Positions 38,479 through 47,191 are shown, counted from the first letter of the stretch. The stretch is 64,000 nucleotides of DNA from Hydrogenophaga sp. IBVHS2 (GCF_002127215.1 NZ_NFUT01000001.1:434001-498000); one strand, 5' to 3'. Made by a program: numbers and translations. Notes: generated by a model not told the origin, from the letters alone.

Positions 38479-39219
38479 ATGACCCAGGAATTCCAGCCTC
38501 CGTACGTGTCCCCGGCCGCCATGGCCGATGCCCTGAAGCGCCAGGGCTTCGCCCTCATCGACGCTGCGGGCGTGGCGCGCTGGCTCGATGCAGCGCCCGG
38601 TGAACTCGAGGCGCTGGGTGCCGCCTGGGACCGGCTGGTGCCCGATGCCTATCTCAAGGACGGCGGGCGCTACCGCAAGCGCCGCCACAGCTGCTTCGTC
38701 GTCGACGGCGCACAGGTCAGCCAGGTGCCCCACCGGGCCCACTGGCAGCCGCTGGAATACAACGCCCTGCACGGCGGCATGCAGCGCTGGTTCGAGCCCA
38801 TGGAGCCGCAGCAGGTGGCGCACCCCCTGTGGCAGCGCCTGCTGCAGCGGCTGGGCGAAGCCGCCAGCACCCTGCGCGGCGTGCAGCCCTGGTTCGTGGA
38901 AGCCCACCCGTTCCGCATCGACACCACCGACGGCATCGGCCGGCCCACCCCCGAGGGCGCGCACCGCGACGGGGTGGATCTGGTGGCGGTGTTCCTGGTC
39001 GGGCGCCACGCCATCAAGGGTGGCGAGAGCCGGGTGTTCGAGGCCGACGGCCCGGCCGGCCAGCGCTTCACGCTGCGCGAGCCGTGGTCGCTGCTGCTGC
39101 TCGACGATGCCCGCGTCATCCACGAGAGCACGCCCATCCAGCCGCTGGACCCGCAGGGCTTCGGCTGGCGCGACACCCTGGTGGTGACCTGCCGCGCCGG
39201 CGGCTTCCAGGGCGACTGA
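38479..39219 (+). CDS. 2-oxoglutarate/Fe(II) dioxygenase family protein
   Basis: This 246-residue protein matches the 2OG-Fe dioxygenase family typified by isoleucine hydroxylase-like enzymes. The iron ligands can be read as HRDGVD (HxD) and the distal His in DDARVIHESTPI. RRHSCFVVDGAQV and a C-terminal WRDTLVVTCR with an Arg for 2-oxoglutarate are also present. The substrate is unknown, probably a free amino acid or small molecule. TACACT eight bases before the ATG, with no ribosome-binding site, suggests a very short leader. Confidence 0.85.
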   Translation: MTQEFQPPYVSPAAMADALKRQGFALIDAAGVARWLDAAPGELEALGAAWDRLVPDAYLKDGGRYRKRRHSCFVVDGAQVSQVPHRAHWQPLEYNALHGGMQRWFEPMEPQQVAHPLWQRLLQRLGEAASTLRGVQPWFVEAHPFRIDTTDGIGRPTPEGAHRDGVDLVAVFLVGRHAIKGGESRVFEADGPAGQRFTLREPWSLLLLDDARVIHESTPIQPLDPQGFGWRDTLVVTCRAGGFQGD

Positions 39220-39231
39220 CCCGCGTCGGCG

Positions 39232-39747
39232 TCAGACCCCGCCGGTGGGGTGGGTGGGGTCCACCCACAGCACGGTCTGCGGCTTTTCCACCGGCTCGAT
39301 GTCCAGGTTGACCGCCACCGCCTGACCGTCGCTGCGGCACAGCACGCACTCCAGCACCTCGGTCGGGCTGGCGTTGATCTCCTGGTGCGGCACATACGGT
39401 GGCACGTAGATGAAGTCGCCCGGCCCGGCCTCGGCGGTGAACTCCAGCCGCTCGCCCCAGCGCATGCGGGCCCGCCCCTTGACCACGTAGATCACGCTCT
39501 CCAGCGGGCCATGGTGGTGGGCGCCGGTCTTGGCATCGGGGTGGATGGTGACGGTGCCGGCCCACAGCTTCTGGGCACCCACCCGCGCAAAGTTGATGGC
39601 CGCCTTGCGGTCCATGCCCGGGGTGGAGGGCACGTTGGGGTCGAGCTGGTTGCCGGGGATCACCCGCACGCCGTCGTGCTTCCAGGCGGGGGCGCCGTCG
39701 TCGTGGCCGTCGTGGTCGTGGGGGTGATGATCGTGGTCGTGTGCCAT
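39232..39747 (-). CDS. cupin-domain protein with His-rich N-terminus
   Basis: This 171-residue protein starts with MAHDHDHHPHDHDGHDD, a likely metal-binding tail. A single cupin barrel follows: motif 1 TGAHHHGPLESVIYVVKGR and motif 2 PGDFIYVPPYVPHQEIN, with three His and a Glu placed to bind metal. No signal peptide is present. The family is sometimes called mannose-6-phosphate-isomerase-like, but no activity can be assigned. It converges with the dioxygenase gene. Confidence 0.85.
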   Translation of the reverse strand: MAHDHDHHPHDHDGHDDGAPAWKHDGVRVIPGNQLDPNVPSTPGMDRKAAINFARVGAQKLWAGTVTIHPDAKTGAHHHGPLESVIYVVKGRARMRWGERLEFTAEAGPGDFIYVPPYVPHQEINASPTEVLECVLCRSDGQAVAVNLDIEPVEKPQTVLWVDPTHPTGGV

Positions 39748-39843
39748 GGCCTGTCTCCGAGGATTCCGGGTCGGACGCCAGTGTGCCAGCCGCCTGTCGT
39801 CACTGCACGGACAATCGTGACATCAGCTTTCCGGAGACCTGCC

Positions 39844-40386
39844 TTGCCTTTGCCCGATCCCGCCCCGCGCACCCCCATGCACACCCGCCGCGTCACCTAC
39901 CAGGGTTTCCGGCGTGACGATGGCCTGTGGGACATCGAGGGCGAGCTGCACGACAGCAAGCCCCATGCCTTCGAGATCGAAGGCGAAGGCCGGTGGCAGC
40001 CGCATGAGGCCATCCACCACATGCGGCTGCGGGTGACCTTCGACGAGGCCATGGTGATCCGCGCCATCGACGTGGCCATGGACAGCCATCCGCACGACCC
40101 CTGCCCGCAGGCCATGGCCCCGATGCAGCGCATGGTGGGCGAGACCCTGGGTCGGGGCTGGCGCCAGACCATCCAGCGCCACCTGGGCGGCGTGCAGGGC
40201 TGCACCCACCTGCGCGAGCTGCTGTTCAACCTGGCCACCGCCGCCTTCCAGACCCGCTCGGCCTCGTTCGCCCCGCCGGCCGACGGGCGTCCGCCAGCCC
40301 ACCTGGGCCAGTGCCTGGCCTGGGACTTCAATGGTCCGGTGGTCGAGAAGGTCTACCCGATGTTCTTCCGCTGGAGCCCGCCATGA
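39844..40386 (+). CDS. DUF2889 family protein
   Basis: This 180-residue soluble protein contains the DUF2889 core: YQGFRRDDGLWDIEGELHD, HHMRLRVTFDEAMVIRAID and CTHLRELLFNLATAAFQT. I place the start at a TTG (39844), giving MPLPDPAPRTPMHTRR. CCGGAGACC lies just upstream of it, whereas the ATG at 39877 has no ribosome-binding site, and family members often begin with this Pro-rich segment. Function unknown. It overlaps the next gene by 4 bp. Confidence 0.82.
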   Translation: MPLPDPAPRTPMHTRRVTYQGFRRDDGLWDIEGELHDSKPHAFEIEGEGRWQPHEAIHHMRLRVTFDEAMVIRAIDVAMDSHPHDPCPQAMAPMQRMVGETLGRGWRQTIQRHLGGVQGCTHLRELLFNLATAAFQTRSASFAPPADGRPPAHLGQCLAWDFNGPVVEKVYPMFFRWSPP

Positions 40387-40814
40387 AACGACTCGCCGTC
40401 CTGCTGCTCCCGGTGCTGCTGGCCGGCCAGGCCCAGGCCATCGACCCGCGCTACGCCCGCCAGCTGGAACGCTCTGGCTGCACCCAGATGAGCGAGCAGC
40501 AGGGCTGCGACATCCACCGCAGCCGGGCCGAGAACGAACGGGCTGGCTTCAAGGCCGGGGAGCCGGTCACGCCCTATGCCGGGCGCTGGCTGGCCCGCCG
40601 CGACGACGGGGTGCCGGTGGCCCGCATCCGCATCGACGGGCGCGAACGGGTGTGGGTGGACGACCGGCCGGTCAAGGCCCGGCGCAGCGATGGCGCGCTG
40701 GTCTTCCGCCGGGGCTCGGTGATGTTCACCCTCCAGGGCGACCGCCGCCTGGTGGGCGAGGACGTCTGGATGGACACCGACGCGGGCACGCGCGGCCCCA
40801 TCGTGGCCGATTGA
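40383..40814 (+). CDS. exported hypothetical protein
   Basis: I do not recognise this 143-residue protein. It has a signal peptide (MKRLAVLLLPVLLAGQAQA) and two Cys residues close together in the mature chain (SGCTQMSEQQGCDIH), likely a disulfide. A basic beta-rich C-terminal half (VARIRIDGRERVWVDD, then VMFTLQGDRRLVGEDVWM) follows. It starts by ATGA overlap with the DUF2889 gene and converges with the serine hydrolase gene. Confidence 0.72.
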   Translation: MKRLAVLLLPVLLAGQAQAIDPRYARQLERSGCTQMSEQQGCDIHRSRAENERAGFKAGEPVTPYAGRWLARRDDGVPVARIRIDGRERVWVDDRPVKARRSDGALVFRRGSVMFTLQGDRRLVGEDVWMDTDAGTRGPIVAD

Positions 40815-40834
40815 GGCTGCCTGGGCCGCGAGGT

Positions 40835-42034
40835 TCAGCCGACCATGGCCGCATAGGCCAGGGTGCGAAACAGCAGCCGGTATTCCTCGCGCTGGTTGGG
40901 CGCCTGGGCCAGGAAGATGCCCCAGGTGTCCTGCACCGGATCGATGAAGAAGCTGGTGCCGCCGATGCCGCTCCAGTGGTTGGTGCCCACCGAACCCGGC
41001 ATGAAGGCCTCGCCGGCCTGCGTGCGCACCGCCATGGCCAGGCCGAAGCCGTGGCCGGGCGGCAGCAGGGCGTCGTCCGGCTCGGCGCGGATCGGTCCCA
41101 GGTGATCGGCCATGGCAAAGGCCAGGGTCTGCGGCCCGAGCAGCCGCACGCCGTCGAGCTCGCCGCCGTGGGCCAGGCACTGCAGGAAGCGGGCGTAGTC
41201 GCGGGCAGTGGACATCAGGCCGCCACCTCCGCTTTCCATGACCGGAGCGGTGCGCGGGTCGATCAGGCGCATGTTGAGGCCGCCGTCCGGGTCCTGGGCG
41301 AAGGGTTCGGCAATGCGCCCGTGTTCGGAGGCCGGCACCGCAAAGCCGGTGTCGTGCAGGCCCAGCGGGTCCAGGATGGCCTGCTGCAGGTGCCGCCCCA
41401 GGGTCTGGCCGGTGGCGGCCTCGATCACGCAGCCCAGCACGTCGGTGGCGCGGCTGTAGGCCCAGCGGCTGCCGGGCTGGCAGAACAGCGGGATGGCCGC
41501 CAGTGCCTCGGCAAATTCGGCGTTGCTGCGCTGGCGCGAGCCGATGTTGGCCTCGGCGTACAGGCGCTGCACCTTCGATGCGCCGAGAAATTCGTAGGTC
41601 AGGCCGGCGGTGTGGCGCAGCAGGTCCTGCACCGTGGGTGGGCGCGCCGGGGGCTGCAGCTGCACGCCGTCGGGCGTTTCCACCAGCACCGGCGTGTGGG
41701 CAAAGGCCGGCAGGTGCTTCGCAATCGGATCGGCCAGCGACAGCCGCCCTTGCTCCACCAGCATCAGGGCGGCCACCGAGACCATGGGCTTGGTCATGGA
41801 GTAGATGCGGAAGATGGCTTCCGGCGGCATGGCAGGCCCGCCCGGGGCGAGGCGGCCCACCGCCTCGTGCAGCACCACCCGGCCGCGCCGGCCCAGCATC
41901 AGCACCGCGCCGGGCAGACGGCCCCGGTCCACCTCGCGCTGGAACACCTGCACCAGCCGGCGGGTGCGGTCGGGGCACAGGCCGGCATCGGCCGGTTCGC
42001 CGCGCGGCAGTTCGGGGATGCGGGGCGTGCTCAT
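40835..42034 (-). CDS. serine hydrolase, class C beta-lactamase-like
   Basis: This 399-residue enzyme belongs to the beta-lactamase/esterase EstB-like superfamily. The nucleophile motif is YSMTKPMVS (SxxK, about residue 80) and the second motif is WAYSRATDVLG with the tyrosine. A C-terminal NHWSGIGGTSFFIDP provides the third-motif region. There is no signal peptide, so a cytoplasmic esterase or peptidase is more likely than an antibiotic-resistance enzyme. It starts 1 bp after the methionine synthase stop and is co-transcribed with it. Confidence 0.87.
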   Translation of the reverse strand: MSTPRIPELPRGEPADAGLCPDRTRRLVQVFQREVDRGRLPGAVLMLGRRGRVVLHEAVGRLAPGGPAMPPEAIFRIYSMTKPMVSVAALMLVEQGRLSLADPIAKHLPAFAHTPVLVETPDGVQLQPPARPPTVQDLLRHTAGLTYEFLGASKVQRLYAEANIGSRQRSNAEFAEALAAIPLFCQPGSRWAYSRATDVLGCVIEAATGQTLGRHLQQAILDPLGLHDTGFAVPASEHGRIAEPFAQDPDGGLNMRLIDPRTAPVMESGGGGLMSTARDYARFLQCLAHGGELDGVRLLGPQTLAFAMADHLGPIRAEPDDALLPPGHGFGLAMAVRTQAGEAFMPGSVGTNHWSGIGGTSFFIDPVQDTWGIFLAQAPNQREEYRLLFRTLAYAAMVG

Positions 42035-42035
42035 G

Positions 42036-43058
42036 TCAGGCGCCGTAACGCTGGCGGGCCAGGGCCGCGCCCTGGGCCAGGGCTTCGAGCTTGGCCATGG
42101 CCACCTCGCGGCTCATGGGGGCCAGGCCGCAGTTGGTGCAGGCGATCAGGCGTTCGCGCGGCACGTATTTCAGCGCGAGGCCGATGGTGTCGGCAATCTG
42201 CTCCGGCGTCTCGATCTCGTTGCTGGCCACGTCGATCACACCCACCATCACGTCCTTGCCTTTGAGTAGCGCCATGAGTTCGGGCGGCACATGCGAGTGG
42301 AAGCATTCCAGGCTGACCTGCTGGATGCTGCTGGCGGCCAGGGCCGGGAACACCTTTTCGTACTGGCGCCACTGGTCGCCCAGGGTCTCCTTCCACTTCA
42401 CGTTGGCCTCGATGCCGTAGCCGTAGCAGATGTGCACGGCGGTGGTGCAGGTCAGGCCCTGGGCGGCGCGTTCCAGCGCCTTCACGCCCCAGTCGGCGGC
42501 CTCGTCCATGTAGACGTTGAAGGCCGGCTCGTCGAACTGGATGATGTCCACGCCGTCGGCCTGCAGGGCCAGGGCTTCCTGGTTGAGCAGCTCGGCAAAG
42601 GCCATGGCCATCTTGACCTTGTCGCCATAGAAGCGGTCGGCCACGGTGTCGACGATGGTCATGGGGCCGGGCAGGGTGAACTTGAGCTTCCTGCTGGTGT
42701 GCTTGCGGGCCAGCTGGGCCTCGAAGGCGTGCACCCGGCCCTTCAGGCGCAGCGGTGCCACCACCTGCGGGACCATGGCGTCGTAGCGGTTGTTGCGGAT
42801 GCCCATCTTGACCTTGTTCTCGAAGTCGATGCCCTCGACCTGTTCGACAAAGCCGTGCACGAAGTGCTGACGGGCCTGCTCGCCGTCGCCGATCACGTCC
42901 AGGCCGGCGTCCTCCTGGGCCTTGATCCACAGCAGGGTGGCATCGGCCTTGGCCTGCAGCAGCTCGGGGCCCTGGGTCTTCCATTGCGGCCAGAGTTTTT
43001 CGGTCTCGGCGAGCCAGTGGGGTTTGGGGAGGCTGCCGGCAATCGCGGTGCGGAACAT
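42036..43058 (-). CDS. core-type methionine synthase (MetE C-terminal domain only)
   Basis: This 340-residue protein matches only the catalytic C-terminal half of cobalamin-independent methionine synthase. It begins MFRTAIAGSLPKPHWLAE. Key parts are TLPGPMTIVDTVAD, DIIQFDEPAFNVYMDEA, HICYGYG and CTNCGLAPMSREVAM, whose His, Cys and Cys can bind the catalytic zinc. Related stand-alone core proteins use other methyl donors than methyl-tetrahydrofolate polyglutamate. AGGAG precedes the ATG. No partner flavin or corrinoid gene is adjacent. Confidence 0.88.
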   Translation of the reverse strand: MFRTAIAGSLPKPHWLAETEKLWPQWKTQGPELLQAKADATLLWIKAQEDAGLDVIGDGEQARQHFVHGFVEQVEGIDFENKVKMGIRNNRYDAMVPQVVAPLRLKGRVHAFEAQLARKHTSRKLKFTLPGPMTIVDTVADRFYGDKVKMAMAFAELLNQEALALQADGVDIIQFDEPAFNVYMDEAADWGVKALERAAQGLTCTTAVHICYGYGIEANVKWKETLGDQWRQYEKVFPALAASSIQQVSLECFHSHVPPELMALLKGKDVMVGVIDVASNEIETPEQIADTIGLALKYVPRERLIACTNCGLAPMSREVAMAKLEALAQGAALARQRYGA

Positions 43059-43101
43059 GGGGTGTGTCTCCTGGGGTCTCGGTGAAAAAAGGGGTGAAGT
43101 G

Positions 43102-44577
43102 TCACGCAGAAGGCGTGCGCCGGATGGCGTTGGGGAAATACAGGGCGGTCAGGCTGGCGCTGTGCACCGGCGAGAAGCCGTCGGCCGTGACGGTGCCGCC
43201 GCTGGCATGCCGGCGCCAGTCCTGCACCCAGTGCAGGGTGTCGCACACCTCCACCAGGCCCACGGTCTCGCGGTCACCGATCAGGATGCCGTGCACCCGC
43301 AGGCCCAGGCGGGCCTTGGCATCGCGCAGCAGGGCCAGGGTGTGGTGGGTGACGCCGAACTCGCCGTCGCTGACGATCAGGATGTCGGCGTCTTCCCAGC
43401 CGGTCTCCTGCACGCGGTCGATGGCGGTCTCCAGCGGTGTCTGCACATCGGTCCCGCCGTCGAAGCTCTGGCCCATCACGTCCAGCAGCCGCTCCAGCCC
43501 TTCGGGGGTCAGCGCCAGCTCGCGCTCCAGCAGCTCGTCGCGGCCGCCGAAGGCCAGCAGCCGGCAGCCGCGCCGCCCGGCCAGGGCGCTGCGCAGGGCC
43601 TGCAGCACGCAGGCCTTGGCCACGTTCTCGGGGGCGCCGCGCATGGAGCCGGAGGTGTCCAGGCAGACGATCATCGGTCCGCGTCCCGCCGGCACCGGCT
43701 GCGGTCGGCGGGCCTGGGGTTCGGGCCGGGGCAGCGGGCGCTGGCTGTGGTGGGGTGCCCGGTCGTCGTAGCTCTGCAGCTGGGACTCGGCAAACCGGGC
43801 CCGCCACAGGCGGCGCAGCGTGGGGTGGGTGAGGTTCAGGCTCTCGCTGCCGGTCATGCGCGCGAGGTCGCGGGCGCGGCGCACACCGTCGACCGACTGC
43901 GGCTCCGGCCGCCGTTCCTGCTCGTCGGCCGGGTGGCGTGCGGCGCCGGTGGCGGGCAGCACATCGGGCCGGGGCTGCCGGGCGGTGGGCAGGCGCGGCT
44001 CGATGCGCCGGCGGCCCACGCCGTCGATGAAGGCCGCCAGCCGTGGCAGGCGCTGCAGCACCTCGCCGATGCGCCGGGCCTCCTGCCATTCGCGCCGGCT
44101 GAGCTGGCCCTGCAGGTCGTCCCAGCGCAGCCGGGCCAGGTCGCCCAGCGACTGCAGCAGCGCCAGCACCTCGTCCCAGCCCTTGCGCTGCAGGTCCCAG
44201 CTGTCGCGGAATTCGGCGCGCATGCGTTCGATGGCCTCGCTGCGCGAGACACCGGGTGCGCGGTCGATCAGGCTGTCCAGGTGCCACATCAGGCTCTGCA
44301 GCACCTGCAGCGACAGCGCCTCGCTGCCCCGGGTGAGCGCGGTGAGTTCGAGTTCGGCCAGCAGCGGACGCAGGGCATGGCTGGCCTCGGGGTCGCCCAG
44401 ATCGGCGGTGGGGACAGGCAGGGCGCCGTCGAGCAGGGCCTGGCGCCAGCGGGCCAGATCGGGCAGCCGGTGACCGGGGCTGCCGCTGCTGCAAACCACC
44501 GCCCAGCGCCACAGCTCGCGCGGCAGGGCATCAAGCCTGTGCCAGGGCCGGTCGAAACGGCTCAGTTCGCCGTCCAT
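43102..44577 (-). CDS. VWA-domain protein, ViaA-like partner of the MoxR ATPase
   Basis: This 491-residue protein has a helical N-terminal half and a C-terminal von Willebrand A domain. The MIDAS is CLDTSGSMRGAPENVAK, with later metal residues in FDGGTDVQTPLETA and DILIVSDGEFG. Its length, order and pairing match E. coli ViaA, which binds RavA and respiratory or Fe-S enzymes. It overlaps the ATPase gene by 16 bp. The Pro/Arg-rich linker before the VWA domain (about 290-325) is probably disordered. Confidence 0.85.
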   Translation of the reverse strand: MDGELSRFDRPWHRLDALPRELWRWAVVCSSGSPGHRLPDLARWRQALLDGALPVPTADLGDPEASHALRPLLAELELTALTRGSEALSLQVLQSLMWHLDSLIDRAPGVSRSEAIERMRAEFRDSWDLQRKGWDEVLALLQSLGDLARLRWDDLQGQLSRREWQEARRIGEVLQRLPRLAAFIDGVGRRRIEPRLPTARQPRPDVLPATGAARHPADEQERRPEPQSVDGVRRARDLARMTGSESLNLTHPTLRRLWRARFAESQLQSYDDRAPHHSQRPLPRPEPQARRPQPVPAGRGPMIVCLDTSGSMRGAPENVAKACVLQALRSALAGRRGCRLLAFGGRDELLERELALTPEGLERLLDVMGQSFDGGTDVQTPLETAIDRVQETGWEDADILIVSDGEFGVTHHTLALLRDAKARLGLRVHGILIGDRETVGLVEVCDTLHWVQDWRRHASGGTVTADGFSPVHSASLTALYFPNAIRRTPSA

Positions 44578-46010
44578 GCCACGGGGGCGGGTTGGGTCGG
44601 CGGCAGTTGGCGGTCCACCGGCAGGGCGGCAAATCCGTCGCGGTGGGCCTGCAAGGCGGCCCGCAGGGCGTGCAGGCGTTGCAGCCGCCCGTGGTGCACC
44701 GCCTCGATCTGCCGTAGCCACGAGGGCGGCAGCCAGTCGTGCGTGGACGCGGCGCCGAGCACCTGGTCGGCGGTGGCCTGCACCATGCCCTGCAGCTGGC
44801 CGAGCTGGTCCAGCAGGTCGTCGCACTGCCGGGTGCGGGCTTCGATGTGCACCGGGCTGTAGCGGCGCTGGGCGCGTTCGCTGGTCAGGCGCACCAGCTC
44901 GTTCTGGCCGGCCTCCGGTCCGGCAATCGCCTTGGCCAGGGCCAGCTTGCCGGCGCTGTCGTCCTGGGCGTCGGCCGGGGCGCGGCGTTCGATGTCGAGC
45001 TGCTGCTCGAAGGCCAGCACGGCGCGCTCCAGCCCGTCCATGGGCAGCGGGCCGGCCTCGGCCACGCGGTGCATGAACAGCTCGGTCCAGCCGGGTACCT
45101 GGGCGGGTTCGTGGGCCAGCACGAAGGGCAGCAGCCAGAGGTCCCACGCATCCACCGCGGCCGCATCGCGGCTGGCGGCCTGCACCTGCAGCAGCGCCAC
45201 CAGCTGCCGCCAGCGCCGGTCGGACACGGTCTGGCCGGTCTGTGCGGCGTGTTCGCGGGCGGTGTGCAGCAGGGCGCGGGCCTCCTCCCCGAGGGTCACG
45301 CGGGCGGCGGCGGTGCGCACCGCCTGCAGCTCGGCCAGGGTCAGGCTGGTGGCGGGAGCGTCGCAGGCGTCGGCATCGAGCAGCGCGTCGAAGTGGGCGT
45401 CGTCCACCGGCTGCACCGGCACCCGCAGCAGGAAGCGGTCGTGGAAGGCGAGCAGGCTGTCGTCCTGCGGCGGCTCGTTGGTGGCACCCACCAGCGTGAT
45501 CAGCGGGGAAGGCAGGCGCTGGCTGCCGTTGTCGAACAGCCGCTCGTGCAGCAGGCCCAGCAAGGTGTTGAGGATGGCCGAGTTGGCCTTGAACACCTCG
45601 TCCAGGAATGCCACTTCGGCCGCGGGCAGGTAGCCGTGGGTCAGGCGCTCATAGCGGTCGGCCTCGAGCGCCTTGAGCGAGAGCGGGCCGAACAGTTCTT
45701 CGGGCACCGAGAAGCGGGTGAGCAGGCGCTCGAAGTAGCGCGAGCCGGGCAGCAACCGCTGCAGCCGCCGCGCCAGCTCGCTCTTGGCGGTGCCGGGCGG
45801 GCCGATGAGCAGCAGGTGCTCGCCGGCCAGGGCCGAGAGCAGCAGCGCCCGCGCCGCCACGTCGCGCTGCAGCAGACCGTGCTCCAGCACGGCCAGCGCA
45901 GCAGCCCAGCGGCCGGCCTTTTGAGGCGACCCCGGCGAAGGGCCGCCCCGAGCCGGGTCAGCCCCCTCGGGGGACAGCGACCCGCGCAGCGGCGGAGCGT
46001 GGGGGCTCAT
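44562..46010 (-). CDS. MoxR-family AAA+ ATPase, RavA-like
   Basis: This 482-residue ATPase has Walker A GPPGTAKSELARRL (about 70-83), FSVPEELFGPLSLKALE, Walker B VAFLDEVFKANSAILNTLLG and sensor 1 TLVGATNEPPQDD. A C-terminal LARA-like region follows. It works with the VWA protein encoded next, probably as a chaperone. The only ATG is at 46010, overlapping the thiolase stop. The first 33 residues (Pro/Gly/Ser-rich, SPHAPPLRGSLSPEG) are encoded by a probable dispersed repeat and are not family-like, so the true start may be a non-ATG codon inside. Confidence 0.87.
   Translation of the reverse strand: MSPHAPPLRGSLSPEGADPARGGPSPGSPQKAGRWAAALAVLEHGLLQRDVAARALLLSALAGEHLLLIGPPGTAKSELARRLQRLLPGSRYFERLLTRFSVPEELFGPLSLKALEADRYERLTHGYLPAAEVAFLDEVFKANSAILNTLLGLLHERLFDNGSQRLPSPLITLVGATNEPPQDDSLLAFHDRFLLRVPVQPVDDAHFDALLDADACDAPATSLTLAELQAVRTAAARVTLGEEARALLHTAREHAAQTGQTVSDRRWRQLVALLQVQAASRDAAAVDAWDLWLLPFVLAHEPAQVPGWTELFMHRVAEAGPLPMDGLERAVLAFEQQLDIERRAPADAQDDSAGKLALAKAIAGPEAGQNELVRLTSERAQRRYSPVHIEARTRQCDDLLDQLGQLQGMVQATADQVLGAASTHDWLPPSWLRQIEAVHHGRLQRLHALRAALQAHRDGFAALPVDRQLPPTQPAPVAWTAN
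45918..46007. repeat. probable dispersed GC-rich repeat overlapping the RavA-like start
   Basis: This stretch has strong internal symmetry: AGCCCCC (45960-45966) with GGGGGCT (46001-46007), a CCCCCTCGGGGG core at 45962-45973, and GCGGCGGAGCG just before the last arm. From memory, very similar sequence occurs repeatedly near gene ends in Comamonadaceae chromosomes, which I cannot confirm here. Only one copy is in this window. It encodes the odd N-terminus of the MoxR ATPase. Confidence 0.5.
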
Positions 46011-47191
46011 ACCCGTTCAAAGATGGCGGCGATGCCCTGGCCGCCGCCGATGCACATCGTCACCAGCGCGTAGCGGCCCTGGACGCGCTGCAGCTCGTGC
46101 AGCGCCTTGACCGTGATGAGCGCGCCGGTGGCACCGATGGGGTGGCCCAGCGAGATGCCCGAGCCGTTGGGGTTGACCTTGGCAGGGTCCAGACCCAGGT
46201 CGCGGGTGACGGCACAGGCCTGGGCGGCGAAGGCTTCGTTGGCCTCGATCACGTCCAGGTCGTTGACGCTCAGGCCGGCCTTCTGCAGGGCCAGCTTCGT
46301 GGCCGGCACCGGGCCGATGCCCATGTACTTGGGGTCCACGCCGGCATGGGCATAGGCCACCAGGCGGGCCAGGGGCTGGATGCCGCGGGCCTTGGCGGCA
46401 CCGGCTTCCATCAGCACCACGGCAGCGGCCGCGTCGTTGATGCCCGAGGCATTGCCGGCGGTGACGGTGCCGTTCTCCTTGAGGAACACCGGCTTGAGCT
46501 TGCCCAGGTCTTCCAGGGTGGCGTTGGGGCGGAAGTGCTCGTCGGTCTCATAGGCCACCTCGCCTTTGCGGCTCTTGAGCATGACCGGGACGATCTGGCC
46601 CTTGAAGCGGCCCTCTTCGGTGGCGCGCTGGGCGCGGTTGTGGCTCTCCACCGCCAGACGGTCCTGGTCTTCGCGGGTGATGCCCCACTTGGCCGCGATG
46701 TTCTCGGCCGTGACCCCCATGTGGATGGTGTGGAACGGGTCGTGCAGGGCGCCGACCATCATGTCGACCAGGGTGGCGTCGCCCATGCGGGCGCCCCAGC
46801 GGGTGTTGAGGCTGGCAAACGGCGCGCGGCTCATGTTCTCGGCACCGGCACCGATGGCGATGTCGGCATCGCCCAGGGCAATGCTCTGCGCCGCCGACAC
46901 GATGGCCTGCAGGCCCGAGCCGCACAGGCGGTTGACGTTGAAGGCCGGCGTGCCTTCGCCGCAGCCGCCCTGGATGGCGGCCACGCGCGAGAGGTACATG
47001 TCCCTGGGCTCGGTGTTGACCACATGGCCGAACACCACATGGCCCACGTCCTGGCCGTCCACGCCGGCGCGGGCGAGCGACTCGCGCACCACCTGGGCGC
47101 CGAGCTGGGTGGGGGGCACGTCCTTGAGGCTGCCGCCGAAAGTGCCGATGGCGGTGCGCACCGCGCTGGCGACAACGATGTCTCGGGTCAT
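46007..47191 (-). CDS. acetyl-CoA C-acyltransferase / beta-ketothiolase (BktB-like)
   Basis: This 394-residue thiolase begins MTRDIVVASAVRTAIGTFGG. The active-site Cys is in NVNRLCGSGLQAIVSAAQ (about 90), the catalytic His in ISLGHPIGATGALI and the second Cys in VTMCIGGGQGIAAIFERV. It cleaves or forms 3-ketoacyl-CoA in fatty acid or PHA metabolism; chain-length preference is unknown. GGAG precedes the ATG. Its stop overlaps the RavA-like start (ATGA), an unusual functional pairing. Confidence 0.94.
   Translation of the reverse strand: MTRDIVVASAVRTAIGTFGGSLKDVPPTQLGAQVVRESLARAGVDGQDVGHVVFGHVVNTEPRDMYLSRVAAIQGGCGEGTPAFNVNRLCGSGLQAIVSAAQSIALGDADIAIGAGAENMSRAPFASLNTRWGARMGDATLVDMMVGALHDPFHTIHMGVTAENIAAKWGITREDQDRLAVESHNRAQRATEEGRFKGQIVPVMLKSRKGEVAYETDEHFRPNATLEDLGKLKPVFLKENGTVTAGNASGINDAAAAVVLMEAGAAKARGIQPLARLVAYAHAGVDPKYMGIGPVPATKLALQKAGLSVNDLDVIEANEAFAAQACAVTRDLGLDPAKVNPNGSGISLGHPIGATGALITVKALHELQRVQGRYALVTMCIGGGQGIAAIFERV

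Noticed and set aside
40835-42034. Antibiotic-resistance beta-lactamase
   Set aside because: SMTK and YSR motifs fit the wider serine hydrolase/esterase group, and there is no export signal, so a resistance role is not supported.
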